This document shows, piece after piece, positions 21,964 to 33,532 of a stretch of DNA of 64,000 nt. The notes beneath the pieces were generated by a model that was given only the letters and a program-made list of their open reading frames with translations, was not told the DNA's origin and made no database searches. The DNA lies in NCBI GenBank assembly GCA_030762895.1, contig CM061065.1:79245607-79309606 (forward strand). The letters run 5' to 3'. The translations under genes were made by a program, and so were the position numbers. This stretch comes from Sophora flavescens. Taxonomy: Eukaryota; Streptophyta; Magnoliopsida; Fabales; Fabaceae. Position 1 is the first letter of the stretch; the number at the start of each line of letters is the position of its first letter.

Positions 21964-23210
21964 TGATAAGCCTCTGGCTCATCTAGTTTTATGGCTAGTA
22001 TGACCAGGGTTTTGTGCAAATTATATCCTATTTTCACCCAATTTAGATTAGATTGTCCTCAAGCAAGGTTTTGAGTCTCTAAAGTAGTTTTAGGTTAATT
22101 TCGCCAGTTTTGAGTCAAATAAAGCACTTATGGCTATTTTGTTGTTTTCAGGTTAAGTTAGAAGTCAAGAGAATAAAGAATCAGGGAAATTTCAAGTCTA
22201 GAGGAGTTCGCCTCGCGAGAGTTTTCTCGCCTAGCGAACCTGAAAGCCAGCAGAACAGTAAAAATATCATCCTCTCTGGTTCGCCCCACGAACAATACCT
22301 AGCCTCGCGACCCTGATAGCTGACCGTTCCATAGAAATGCAACCCGTTCTGTGTCGCCTCGGGGATCCATGTATCGCCTCGCGAGACTGAAGACCAGAAG
22401 CCATGACCTTTCCATTCCTCACCTCGCGAGAAGACCAAACGTTGCTGACTCTTCACAATATTTTCCTTGTGAATGAGGGTTCGCCTCGCGAGTGGGCTAA
22501 ATTTCTGAATAGTATAAATGGCTGTTCTGGAAAGATTGGAAGAACTTTTGCTTCTCCATTGTTTTTACATTTTTCTGTGTGTTTCGTTTTCTTTATGGAG
22601 AACTAATTTTCTAGATTAATCTACTGTAATTGATTTCCACCATACTTGAGGTTATTGTAATTCCTGTTTTGTATGCTTTTCCCTTTTCAATACTATGTTA
22701 TACATTTCTGTTTGTTTAATTCAGGAGTGTATAATGTTGTGTTGATTCATTTCAGTGATATTATGTTCCTATACTTAATCGCGTTTGTTTAATTCGCGTG
22801 TGTTCATTCATGTTCGTTTAGTTCATGAGGGCTTAACCCCGTTTGTTTAATTCGGGAATAGGAACATATATCCGTAGTAGCAATTTCGTTTGTTAATTGT
22901 TGCTACAACTGAAAGGGGATTAGAATCTGCTTAGGGCTTGGAATTTACATGAACCGATGATAGTTGGGAAATCGAGAACAGTAGGTTAATCGCTTTAGTT
23001 TATTTGTTAATCTCTTAAACTTCTCTGTTTATTGCTTTGTTTTCCTTAATTGCATTCCAATCCAAACCCCCCCACCCCCCCCCCCCCCCCCAAAAAAAAA
23101 ACTGTTTTTTGTGATAAATAACTTGTGAGACGACATCCGAGTTGTCGCCCTAAACTACATATTTTTACAAACCGCTCGTTCTTTTTGGCGCGTGTGCGAC
23201 AGCGCGACCA
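21964..23210 (+). repeat. 5' LTR of NA3
   Basis: Starts TGATAAGCCTCTGGCTCATC and ends GCGACAGCGCGACCA. The GCGAG motif array (about 22200-22495) lies upstream of the TATA box TATAAATG at 22513-22520. A C-run followed by an A-run (about 23067-23101) lies near the end. Compared with the 3' LTR it lacks one GCGAG unit (TCGCCCCGCGAGCAGTACT, present near 28045) and has TTTTCCTTGTGAAT where the other has TTCGCCTCGCGAAT. Confidence 0.93.
22513..22520 (+). promoter_or_regulatory. TATA box, NA3 5' LTR
   Basis: TATAAATG directly after the last GCGAG unit. Equivalent site in the 3' LTR at 28158-28165. Confidence 0.6.
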
Positions 23211-23215
23211 AAAAT

Positions 23216-23233
23216 TGGCGCCGTTGCCGAGGA
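23216..23233 (+). other. NA3 primer binding site, tRNA-Asp
   Basis: TGGCGCCGTTGCCGAGGA, one mismatch from the complement of the plant tRNA-Asp 3' end (TGGCGCCGTTGCCGGGGA, as in NA2). Use of tRNA-Asp agrees with Athila-lineage elements. Confidence 0.85.
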
Positions 23234-23306
23234 CTCTTGTTTGTTATTTTCGCTTTTTTTTTCTTCTTTTCTTTTTCTTTTATGTTTGTTTTTGTTTTGA
23301 ATTGGT

Positions 23307-24869
23307 GTGGCTACTAGGTCTACTTGCCCTGAATTGTGTGATTTTGATCCTGAAATTGAAAGAACACTACACACACGTCGTAGAGAAATTCGGGCTAGCA
23401 CTAGTAGTGATTCTAATTCTAAAATTGTTTTTGATAATATGGGTGACCAAAGGACATTAAGACAGCTTGATGCCCCTGATGTTAATTATAATGGCTTGTG
23501 TATTGCATATTCTGGTGCTGATACCCCCTTTGAATTAAAATCTGGTTTCATTCACTTGTTGCCAAAGTTTAGTGGTCTTGCAGGTGAGGATCCACACAAG
23601 CACTTGAAGGAATTCCAGGTTGTCTGCTCCACAACCTCGAGATCATAAGGAGTAACTGAGGATCACATCAAACTGAAAACCTTTCCGTTTTCACTCCAGG
23701 GCGCTGCAAAGGATTGGCTGTTATATCTTGAGCCAAACTCTATTACCACCTGGAACGATTTGAAGAAGGTTTTCTTAGAGAGATATTTTCCTGCCTCCAG
23801 AGCTGCATCAATCAGGAAGGAAATATGTGGCATCAGGCAAGGAAATGAGTCATTGGCTGAATATTGGGAGAGATTCAAGCATTTGGTATCTAGTTGCCCC
23901 CAGCATCAGATTTCTGAACAGCTTCTTATCCAGTACTTTTATGAGGGGTTACTGCCGATGGATAGGAATATTTTGGATGCTGCTAGTGGGGGAGCACTTG
24001 TTGATAAAATCCCAGCTGCTGCCAAGCAACTAATTGAAAATATGTCACTGAATTCCCAGCATTTTACAACCAGCAGAAATTCTATTGAGACAAGAGGTGT
24101 GCATGAGGTCCATAGCCCTTCGTCCCACCAGGCCCTTGAGAATAGAATGGATGAGCTCACTTCTTTTGTAAGGCAATTGGCAATAGATAGGGTTCAGCCT
24201 GCAAGGTTGTGTGGCATGTGCAACTCTCCTGAGCACCCGTATGATGCATGCCTCATTCCGAAGGAAGAGTTCGTCACTGATTTGTCTCAGGCTTATGTAG
24301 TCCATCCTTACAATCAAGGCAACAGTCCGAACCGGTACAGCACTCCAGACCTCTAAACAAATAGGTACCATCTCAATTGGAGGAATCATCCTAATCTTCG
24401 GTATGGGAACTCATCCCAACAACAACCGATGGCAGCACCTCAGAATCCTCCTCAAGTGACCGCTTCTGCACCTTCTGGACCTTCACTGGAGGACATGTGC
24501 AAGCAAATGACTGCACAAATGACTACATTTTTCCAGCAGCAATTTGAACAGTTCCAAGCCTCACAGGCACAGTATCAGCAGCGAACAGATGCTAGCATTC
24601 AAGATTTGCGAACACAGATTGGACAACTTGCCACATCCATAAACAACATACAGCAAGCTCAAGGATTAAGTCAATTTCCGGCACAAACAGTGATAAATCC
24701 CAATGTCTTCAATCCTAATGTGAGTGCCATTTCTCTGAGATATGGACGAGTTGTTGAGACAGCCTCTAGAAAAGATGAAGAAACTATTGAGGTAACTCCT
24801 GAGCCTTCAGTCGATGTTGAAGCTGAGAAAGTGTACCGACCACCAATCCCCTTCCCACAGAGATTGTAG
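23307..24869 (+). pseudogene. NA3 gag, Athila type
   Basis: Three open pieces of one former frame. The first (23307-23648) ends in the core LPKFSGLAGEDPHKHLKEFQ. The second (23760-24356) has WNDLKKVFLERYFPASRAAS, RQGNESLAEYWERFKHLVSS and YFYEGLLPMDRNILDAASGG, all typical of retrotransposon gag (Pfam Retrotrans_gag). It also carries an Athila-style Cys-His segment, CGMCNSPEHPYDAC. The third (24429-24869) is glutamine-rich (QQQFEQFQASQAQYQQR), with a coiled coil of LRTQIGQLATSINN form. Stops near 23646 and 24354 separate the pieces. Confidence 0.85.
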
Positions 24870-25976
24870 AAAAATAAGAAGATTGGTGGGGAAGACAAGG
24901 AGAGGGAAATTTTAGATGTGTTCAGAAAGGTAGCTGTGAATATTCCCCTTCTAGATGTGATCAAGCAGGTGCCTAAGTATGCAAAATTTCTGAAGGATCT
25001 ATGCACCAACAAGAGGAAGTTGAAGAGTAATGAGAGAGTTAATCTAGGAAGAAATGTTTCAGCTCTTATCCAGTCTAAGACTGCACCAGATAGAGTTACT
25101 GTCTCAGCCCCTACTCAGGCACTACCACAGAAGTGCAAGGATCCGGGCACATTTACTATTCCATGCACTATTGGGGACAGAAAATTTGAAAATTGCATGC
25201 TGGATTTGGGAGCCTCCATAAATGTCATGCCTACCTCTATTTTCAATAACCTTGATCTTGGTCCCTTGCAGTATACAGGTCTCACTATCCAGTTGGCCAA
25301 CAGGACCGATGCTTTCGCCCATGGGAATGGTAGAAGATGTCTTGGTACAAGTTGATGAGTTGATCTTCCCTACTCGACTTCTACATACTGGGACATGGCA
25401 GCAGAGACAAATTCCGTAGATCACCAATCATCCTGGGCACTGCTCATGAAGACAGCTAAGACTAAGATTGATGTTGATGATGGGACCATGTCTATGGAGT
25501 TTGGTGATATTGTGGCAAAGTTTAACATCTTTGATGCTGTGAAACAACCATTGGAAGAGCACTCCGTTTTCCACATAGAGCTGCTTTCTGGGATTATTGC
25601 TGACACCCATGAGGACCTTGTTTTTGATTTTCCATTTATTTCTGGCTTTGATGATATTTCTTCATGTCCTGATTGTACTAACACTAACCATTGTGTGGTG
25701 TGTGCTGAAATTGCTGCATGTTTAGTAGGTGATGGATTTGTCAGTGCAGTGAATGAGGAACATGCAGAAGATGAAGCAGCACCGGAGACCCTCCTTACCT
25801 ATCTGCCACCTCCCCTTGCGAAACCACCAGAGGGACTGGATTTTGCACCATGGCCGGTCCAAGGGGTTGAACCCCAATTTTATTGGGAGGACTTTGTTGA
25901 GAAAGCTGTCATCTTTGCACAAAGAGGAAGTGATGGGTCCGCCGCATTGGGAAAGGTCACCATCATAGTCAAGTGA
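24870..25976 (+). pseudogene. NA3 aspartic protease and C-terminal extension
   Basis: The stretch 24918-25355 holds FRKVAVNIPLLDVIKQVPKY and the protease CTIGDRKFENCMLDLGASIN. In the active site, DLGAS stands where other families have DTGAS, as is common in Athila. A frameshift near 25355-25440 leads into MKTAKTKIDVDDGTMSMEFG, the end of the protease region. The open frame then continues to 25976 with an acidic tail (PPPLAKPPEGLDFAPWP), where an autonomous element would begin RT. No RT motif follows. Confidence 0.8.
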
Positions 25977-27589
25977 TCACTCATATATCAAGGCTGCAAG
26001 TTATGGGACCATGGAATGAACTCTATCTCTTTGGCCTTATGCTACAAGCAATGGAATCCAGGCGGAAGCTCCTACACTGCCACCTGATCAGGGAGTACCC
26101 TTTCCTTTCCCTCACTCTGATTTTATACTTATGTTGTTTCATTGGGGACAATGCATGTTTTAAGTGTGGGGGAGGGAACTAGTTGTAGTTTAACTAGTTG
26201 TAGTTTTGTTTTGTCTTGTCTTTCTTTTAGCTCTTGAATAAATTGTGTGAGTCTTATGTTGGCAAGTTTTATTGGTTTTGATTAATTTTGCATAGATGAT
26301 TGCATGATTTATGTAATGATTCCCCCTAGGTTGAAAAAAAAAAGAAAAATTTTTTTGAAAAGTGATCCCCATGTGATTGAAAACTGAACTTTGAGATTTT
26401 GTTGTGATGGCATGATTTATGATAAGTTTGGGGTGATAGGAAGCACACACTAGGGATAGAATCTCTGTCAAACAATTTGCATGAATGTCCAGGTGAGGTT
26501 TTGAGCCTCGAACATGTTTTTGACTGTGAGAATCACTTTTTAAGTTTCACTTTCCTGAATTTGCTTGAATCTCTTCTTGGTTTGCATGTTTATGTGTTTG
26601 CTTCAAATGATTTAGGCATTTTCTTTGTAAATAACTACTTAGCCTAAAATAACCATTCCTAATGCATGTTCCTTAGTTAGCCCCTTTGAGCCTGATTAGC
26701 CTATTGTTTCTGGTTGACCTTGTGTTATGAGCCTAGAATCTGGAAAAACCATGTTAACCCAATCTTAGGTTTAGGAGAGCATGGAATCTTAGTAAGAGAT
26801 TGGTTGCCAGAAACTAAGTTTGGGGTGGCCACAAGGATATGATGTGTTTTTGGGATTGGGAAAAAGAAAAAAAATATAATAAAAAGGTTGGAGCCAAAGG
26901 CTAAAAGAAAAGAAAAACAGCAAGAAAAAAATAAAAAAGAAAAAAAAATAAAAAGGAAAATAAAAAAAAATAAAAAAAATATTATCTAAAGAAGAAAAAG
27001 GCTGTAGTCACCCAAAGCATAAAGAAAAATGGAAAAAGGAATTTGAGTGGAAATTCAAAAGTGTAAAAAGTTTCATGCTCTCTTAGTTCCTAGGGACTTC
27101 AGCCCAGTACCATTGTATATCCTACCCTTAGTCAGGCCCTATTACAACCTTAAAAAGACCTTTTGATGTTGCATGCATGTTTTCTGTGGGAATCATTTGG
27201 AGATGAAAATCAAATTTATGGGAAGTGCTCTTAAAAGTGAAACTGAGTGAATTGTTGATAACCTAGACAAACTGAGCGGTTGAGTGAAACACTAAATACC
27301 CTTGTGAGGAAGGCAGTTGTTTGAAGTGGTGATCTCCCTCTTGTGTGTAACTTGGATCCCCTGCTTAGATTAATGATTGTTTGAATGATGAAATTCTCAA
27401 TTGTTTGGAATGAATGATTGTGGGGATTGCTTTGTTTGAAAGGGGGGACATTGAAGAAAACTGTTTTGATGTATTGCTTGAAATTTGTGCAAGGTTGATT
27501 GAATCATTAAGCTTGCCATGTCTTGAGTCTTTTTGATTTCTGAGTTGTAGTTTGCTTGGGGACAAGCAAAGTTTAAGTTTGGGGTATTT
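25977..27589 (+). other. NA3 3' spacer with polypurine tracts
   Basis: Non-coding. It begins with a degenerate copy of the WNPGGSS segment (compare WDPGG of NA1/NA2). At 26164-26176 the string GTGGGGGAGGG, after GGGGACAATGCATG, resembles the post-pol polypurine block of Athila/Tat elements. The remainder matches the NA1 and NA2 spacers and includes an A-rich tract (26868-26996). The functional tract AAGTTTGGGGTATT abuts the 3' LTR. No gene is seen. Confidence 0.75.
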
Positions 27590-28856
27590 TGATGAGCCTC
27601 TGGCTCATCTAGTTTTATGGCTAGTATGACCAGGGTTTTGTGCGAATTATATCCTATTTTCACCCAATTTAGATTAGATTGTCCTCAAGCAAGGTTTTGA
27701 GTCTCTAAAGTAGTTTTAGGTTAATTTAGCCAGTTTTGAGTCAAATAAAGCACTTATGGCTATTTTGTTGTTTTCAGGTTAAGTTAGAAGTCAATAGAAT
27801 AAAGAATCAGGGAAATTTCAAGTCTGGAGGAGTTCGTCTCGCGAGGGTTTTCTCGCCTCGCGAACCTGAAAGTCAGCAGAACAGTAAAAATGTCATCCTC
27901 TCTGGTTCACCCCGCGAACAATACCTCACCTCGCGACCCTGATAGCTGACTGTTCCAGAGAAATGCAACTCGTTCTGTGTCGCCTCGTGGATCCATGTCT
28001 CGCCTCACGAGACTGAAGACCAGAAGCCATGACCTTTCCATTCCTCGCCCCGCGAGCAGTACTTCGCCCCGCGAGAAGACCAAACGTTGCTGACTCTTCA
28101 CAATATTCGCCTCGCGAATGAGGGTTCGCCTCGCGAGTGGGCTAAATTTCTGAATAGTATAAATGGTTGTTCTGGACAGATTGGAAGAACTTTTGCTTCT
28201 CCATTGTTTTTACATTTTTCTGTGTGTTTCGTTTTCTTTATGGAGAACTAATTTTCTAGATTAATCTACTGTAATTGATTTCCACCATACTTGAGGTTAT
28301 TGTAATTCCTGTTTTGTATGCTTTTCCCTTTTCAATACTATGGTATACATTTCTGTTTGTTTAATTCATGAGTGTATAGTGTTGTGTTGATTCATTTCAG
28401 TGATGTTATGTTCCTATACTTAATCGCGTTTGTTTAATTCGCGTGTGTTCATTCATGTTTGTTTAGTTCATGAGGGCTTAACCCCGTTTGTTTAATTCGG
28501 GAATAGGAACATATATCCGTAGTAGCAATTTCGTTTGTTAATTGTTGCTACAATTGAAAGGGGATTAGAATCTGCTTAGGGCTTGGAATTTACATGAACC
28601 GATGATAGTTGGGAAATCGAGAACAGTAGGTTAATCGCTTTAGTTTATTTGTTAATCTCTTAAACTTCTCTGTTTATTGCTTTGTTTTCCTTAATTGCAT
28701 TCCAATCCAAACCCCCCCCCCCCCCCCAAAAAAAATGATTTTTGTGATAAATAACACTTCAAGAGTCCTTGTGAGACGACATCCGAGTTATCGCCCTAAA
28801 CTACATATTTTTACAAACCGCTCGTTCTTTTTGGCGCGTGCGCTACAGCGCGACCA
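27590..28856 (+). repeat. 3' LTR of NA3
   Basis: Starts TGATGAGCCTCTGGCTCATC and ends GCGACCA at 28856, followed by the AGCTT duplication. GCGAG array at about 27835-28135, C-run near 28712-28727. TATA box at 28158-28165. Confidence 0.93.
28158..28165 (+). promoter_or_regulatory. TATA box, NA3 3' LTR
   Basis: TATAAATG directly after the GCGAG array, same context as 22513-22520. Confidence 0.5.
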
Positions 28857-28861
28857 AGCTT

Positions 28862-30153
28862 ATGACCCCGATGGAGCTTTGTTGTGGATGAGGGAGATTG
28901 AGAAGATCTTCAGAGTTATGGACTGCAATGATCAATAGCAGGTTATATTCGCCGCTTATATGCTCACGGTGGAGGCTAAGCACTGGAGGGAGAACTGTCA
29001 TCAGAGGATAGTGGTGAGGGTGCAAAGATCACACTGGGCTGTGTTCAGAGATAGGTTTCTGGAGAAGTATTTTCCTGCAGATGTGTGTGACAAGAAAGAG
29101 ATGGAATTCTTGGGGCTGAAGCATGGAAATATGTTAGTGAGTGAGTATGCGGTTAAGTTCGAGGAGCTGGATATGTATTACACGCCATATCAGGTCATGG
29201 TTGATGATCGGTCAAAGTGTTTCAAGTTTGAGGATGGCCTTCGTCCGAAGATCAAGCAGGCGATCAGTTATCAGGAGATCAGAGTCTTCCCAACCTTGGT
29301 GAACAAGTGTACGATCTATGAGGATGCCTACAAGTCCATAGTGAGCAGTTTCAGGAATTCAGATAGTCAAGGCAGCAAGAAGACCGAGCAGAAGGACAAG
29401 GGCAAGCAGCGTTACGCTCCAGTCGGTCGAGATTTCAAGCAGAGTTGCAGGAAGCCACAGTTTTCTTATGATAGGTCCAGGGGTGGCAATTCTAATGCCT
29501 CTAGACCCATGAAGTGCGGCAAGTGCGGCGCACCAGATCACTTCACTATCCAGTTCAAGGAATATGACGTCATCTGCTTTAGGTGTGGCAAGCCTGGCCA
29601 CATCAGTCGGGATTGTGGAAGAGCGAAGTCAGAAACTTCAAGTGCTAGCAAGAGTCAGCACTCTCAGGCTAATCGACTGAAGACCACTGGAAGAGTCTTT
29701 ACTCTTAGTGGAGCTGAGGCCTCCGAGTCTGATGACTTGATTCAAGGTATGTGCTTAATTGATGGAACTCCTTTAACTGTATTGTATGACTCAGGTACTA
29801 CGCATTCGTTTATATCACATGATAGGGTCAAGAGTCTTAATTTGCATGTTACTTTTCTTGAGTATGACTTGATTGTTTCTACACCTACAAACAAGCATGT
29901 TCTTACTTCTCATGCATGCAAGAACTATCATATCACAATTAATGGTAGAACCTTTATTGTAAATCTAGTGTGCTTACCTTTAAAGGACCTTGATGTTATT
30001 CATGGCATGGACTGGTTATCTTCCAACCACGTCCTTTTGAATTGTTTTGATAAAACCATAGTTTTTGGAACTCCTGTGGAGTATAAGAATCTGACCTTTC
30101 TCTCTGCCAACCAAGTTAAGACTTCGATGAAAGACGAGGCCATGTGTACATGA
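28862..30153 (+). pseudogene. chromovirus gag (C-terminal part) and protease
   Basis: It resumes in frame after NA3 with YDPDGALLWMREIEKIFRVM. A CAG-to-TAG type stop is at 28936-28938. The 397-residue open frame from 28960 contains FLEKYFPADVCDKKEMEFLG, two Cys-His boxes (CGKCGAPDHFTIQ, degenerate; CFRCGKPGHISRDC, intact CX2CX4HX4C) and the protease VLYDSGTTHSFISH. It then runs LKDLDVIHGMDWLSSNHVLL. These are standard Tekay/Del features. It ends just before RT in another frame. Confidence 0.88.
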
Positions 30154-30959
30154 TGTTGTCTTCCCTGGAATTAGAGAGCCCTCCTGATGTCAGAAGTATG
30201 GCTATTGTGCGAGAATTCCATGAAGTGTTTCCGGGGTATGTTTATAACTTGCCCCCTGAGAGAGATGTTGAGTTCACCATAGACTTAGTGCCTGGCACTG
30301 GGCCAATATCCATAGCGCCCTATAGAATGTCTCCTCTAGAGCTAGCTGAGTTAAAGAAATAGATAGAGGATTTGATCCAGAAGCAGTTTATTAGGCCTAG
30401 CGTATCCCCCTGGGGTGCGCCAGTGTTGCTGCTAGTAAAGAAGAAGGATGGCAGTATGAGGTTGTGTGTCGACTATCGACAGCTCAACAAGGTGACCATT
30501 AAGAATCGGTATCCCCTCCCTAGGATTGATGATCTTATGGACCAGTGGATAGGTGTTTGCGTCTTCTCTAAGATAGATTTGAGGTCAGGGTACCATCAGA
30601 TTCAGGTTAAGTCTGAGGAATTCCCGAAGACACCGTTTAGGACGCGCTATGGTCACTATGAGTATTTAGTTATACCCTTCGGCGTTGACAATGCTCCTTC
30701 TGTGTTCATGGACTACATGAACAAGACCTTTCACCCTTACTTGGATAAGTTTGTGGTGGTTTTCATAGATGACATCTTAGTGTACTCCAAGACCAAGGAG
30801 GAACATGAGGAGCACTTGAGGGTTATCTTGCAGGTCCTCAAGGAAAAGCAGTTGTATGCTAAGTTGTCTAAGTGCGAGTTTTGGTTAGAGGAGGTAAGTT
30901 TCTTAGGACACGTCATCTCTAAAGGTGGGATGGCTATGGACCCGGCTAAGGTTGAGGCA
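30144..30959 (+). pseudogene. chromovirus reverse transcriptase, N-terminal two thirds
   Basis: PPERDVEFTIDLVPGTGPIS leads, after a stop (TAG at 30360-30362, expected Gln), into the RT core: FIRPSVSPWGAPVLLLVKKK, MRLCVDYRQLNKVTIKNRYP, FSKIDLRSGYHQIQVK and the catalytic box VVFIDDILVYSKTKEEH. It then reads CEFWLEEVSFLGHVISKGGM. Both catalytic Asp of FIDD are present. The frame is cut at AMDPAKVEA by NA2 (AGGCA duplication) and continues at 36319. Confidence 0.9.
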
Positions 30960-31345
30960 TGATAAGCCTCTGGCTTATCTAGTTTTATGACTAGATGAAC
31001 TAGGGTTTATGTGCCAATTAGTCGAGTTCACTCTCGTTTTCGCCCCAAATTTGCCTTGTTTTGTTCCTAAGTTGGACTTTGACTCGTTTTGCATCTTTTG
31101 TGTAGTTTTTAGCTTATTTTGGATAGAATTATGCTTTTGGTTGCTTTTGGTGTTTTCAGGTCAATAAGTGAAGCTCCGGGAGTCAAGGAAAGTCAAGAAA
31201 CAGTGGAAATTGCAATTCTGGAGACACTCGCCCCGCGAGTGTATGCTCGCCTCGCGAGACTGAATGTCAACTAAGCAGCAAAAGTCATCATCTTTGGTTC
31301 GCCACGCGATACTATTCTCGCCCCGCGAGAGTCTGAAGACCTGCT

Positions 31346-31530
31346 AGACAGAGACCATCACGGCATAGCCGTGATGAAGGTCACGGCTGTGACAGATTTA
31401 GGTTTGAAGTCTCGCCCCGCGAGAGACAGATCGCCTCGCGAGATCCTGAAGACCCTGGAAGACAGAGACCATCACGGCATAGCCGTGATGAAGGTCACGG
31501 CTGTGACAGATTAGGGTTTGGAGACTCGCC
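31346..31530. repeat. 114-bp tandem duplication in NA2 U3
   Basis: GACAGAGACCATCACGGCAT through GTCACGGCTGTGACAGATT occurs twice with a 114-bp period. The same duplication is in the 3' LTR (about 35309-35492), so it predates this insertion. Confidence 0.85.
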
Positions 31531-31703
31531 TCGCCAATCACAATTCGCCACGCGATCATTCAAACTTAGGATGGAGCCAAAACTGCAATTCGCCTCGCGA
31601 ATAGACGCTCGCCCCGCGAGATCCAAGATTTGAATGCGCGCCAAACTAAAATTCGCGTCGCGAGGATAAGTTCGCCCCGCGAGTGGACGAGAAACAGAAT
31701 CCT

Positions 31704-31711
31704 TATTTAAA
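31704..31711 (+). promoter_or_regulatory. TATA box, NA2 5' LTR
   Basis: TATTTAAA, 3' of the array. Copy in the 3' LTR at 35665-35672. Confidence 0.6.
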
Positions 31712-32570
31712 GGCTGTTGCAGATCAGAGAAGGCTGGAGAGCTTTGAGGAGGGTCGCGAATCCTAGTAGTTTTTCCACTATTTAGAGTAGCGTTTAGGGT
31801 AATTTCTTTTCTCTTTGGAGCTGCGTCTCCCTTTTCTTTTTATTTTACGATGGTGATTATGTCCGATTGTTTGTCTATGAGCATGAGGAACTAATCCCCT
31901 CGTCCGAGGGATCGATGAAGCCACCCATGGCGGTGTAGTGTTCATATGATGTATGTGTTTCTCCCCTTTAATTCAATTCTTGTTTTCCAATTCTGATTTG
32001 ATTGTGTTGATCATATGTGTTACGTGATTGACTTGTTAACGTTGATGAGGCTTAGTCAGCGATTCGCGTTTAGAACTTGAATTGGGATCATCGATCGAAT
32101 ATTGCACGAGAGTGAGTAGGAGATCGGTGCAACCTTATAAGGAACAAGAATTAATCAAATTCGAGATTAGGATTATGATACCTAGAAAGTAATTAATCCA
32201 ATCGTCGAATACGTCCTAATGAGCACGATAGTGGATTTAGGAGAATTTGGGGGTCCCGGTTGACATCATAATTGAACTTAGGGAGGAATTCATCATCACT
32301 TGGGTATGCATATTGGGTAGGTGGATTTGTGACCTTGGACATTTTAGTTTTCATATTTTTAGTTAGTTATTTAATTAGATTAGATAATTGAATTGCGATA
32401 GTAATATCTCTCTCAACCACTTTCTGTGACTTGACCAAACTTATCGGATTTCCCGCGAATTGGTAGAATTGGTAGCCCAATCCCTGAGTTCGACCTCGGT
32501 AATTACTTACCGTGTTTCTTTTATTACTTGCGACGACCCGGTACACTTGCCGGCGTCACCAACAAGTTTT

Positions 32571-32588
32571 TGGCGCCGTTGCCGGGGA
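32571..32588 (+). other. NA2 primer binding site, tRNA-Asp
   Basis: TGGCGCCGTTGCCGGGGA, an 18-base perfect complement of the 3' end of plant tRNA-Asp including CCA, six bases after the LTR end. Confidence 0.93.
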
Positions 32589-32740
32589 TTGGCACAACCA
32601 ATTTTCCTAATTTTAGGGAAGTTTGATTATTTGGTTAAGTTATTTTTATTTTTATTTTTAATTTCTATTATTATTCTCTATTTCTTGATCCCACTTGGTC
32701 TTGGCCCTGTTTTGTATGCGAGGTACCCTTTCAAGGTGGA

Positions 32741-33532
32741 TTGCAAATCATGGAGACTATTTATTTTCCAGCCTTGGACGGTGTTACAAAATATGACTTT
32801 GGGCCTAATATAACCCTGGGAGATCACTGGCGCTGGGGACGTAATTGCCCTCATGCACAAGCTTATAGTGTAATCATGAAGCATGAGGAGGAATGGGAAT
32901 GGAATGAGCAAACACCGTTGAAAGCTGCTCTAGAACAATATTCCCAGGAGCTATCCACCTCTGAGGCCAAGGCAAGAGCCAAGCGTGACAAGATGACAAC
33001 TGTGATGCAGAATTTCAAAACGCAAGTCGAGGAGATTTGCAAGCAGTTAGTACAAGAGTCACATGAAGCCCAATTTGAAGAAAATCTGGTTTTGGGGATA
33101 GATCAAAATGAAGACGAAGTGGTAGTGGATTCCACCCTGCTTGCCAAGCAACCGAAAATTTCTGCATTGGATAACTATGTTGGCTTACATGCATGTGTGG
33201 ACATGGGTAAGTTAGACCCTCCCACTCGTCTGGCACACTTCCTCGAGAAAACACCATTTGACCCGAGAGGAAGTGAATTCATAATTACAAAGGTCAATGG
33301 AGTTTTCACACACTGGCTGGGTGGAGTTGATGATAAAGTCATATTGCTGCTACTATCTCCACTCCAATTACCATTTGATCCGGGTGGAGAATCTCACATA
33401 ATGAGCATCTCTTGGCCTTTGTACCACAGACTATGGGATCCAGGTGGATGCTTCTTAATAAGTCAGGCTCGGGACGTTAAACAAGCGCTACTTGGGAGGC
33501 AACCCAAGCTAGGCATCCCCCTCCTCTCCTAA
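32741..33532 (+). CDS. NA2 gag-like protein of unknown function
   Basis: An uninterrupted 263-codon frame; ATG at 32741, or the second Met at 32750 (METIYFPALDG). The N-terminal part (WRWGRNCPHAQAYSVIMKHE) is unlike Athila gag and I do not recognise it. Residues about 65-110 are charged and helical (ELSTSEAKARAKRDKMTTVM). The C-terminal ~125 residues (LLAKQPKISALDNYVGLHAC to RQALLGRQPKLG-like end) match the NA1 protein. It is the only gene in the element and, unlike its surroundings, has no stop, which fits recent activity or selection. No zinc knuckle, protease or RT motif is seen. A structural or packaging role is inference only. Confidence 0.6.
   Translation: MQIMETIYFPALDGVTKYDFGPNITLGDHWRWGRNCPHAQAYSVIMKHEEEWEWNEQTPLKAALEQYSQELSTSEAKARAKRDKMTTVMQNFKTQVEEICKQLVQESHEAQFEENLVLGIDQNEDEVVVDSTLLAKQPKISALDNYVGLHACVDMGKLDPPTRLAHFLEKTPFDPRGSEFIITKVNGVFTHWLGGVDDKVILLLLSPLQLPFDPGGESHIMSISWPLYHRLWDPGGCFLISQARDVKQALLGRQPKLGIPLLS

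Larger units (their letters stand above)
21964..28856 (+). mobile_element. Athila-like LTR element NA3 with gag and protease only
   Basis: Target duplication AGCTT at 21959-21963 and 28857-28861. LTRs are 21964-23210 and 27590-28856. The primer site matches tRNA-Asp. The internal region encodes Athila-type gag and an aspartic protease, followed by non-coding sequence; RT, RNase H and integrase are absent, so the element needs a partner. It is inserted in chromovirus gag, whose reading frame is restored when it is removed. Its LTRs and 3' spacer are related to NA1, NA2 and the solo LTR at 39567-40768. Confidence 0.93.
30960..32564 (+). repeat. 5' LTR of NA2
   Basis: 1605 bp, TGATAAGCC...CACCAACA. 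Array of GCGAG and TCACGGC motifs at 31208-31690 upstream of TATTTAAA (31704-31711). A 114-bp tandem duplication (copies starting at 31346 and 31460) contains GACAGAGACCATCACGGC each time. Confidence 0.95.

Noticed and set aside
32741..33532. Host gene inside the chromovirus
   Set aside because: It lies between two LTRs with a primer site, polypurine tract and target duplication, and shares its C-terminus with the NA1 element protein.
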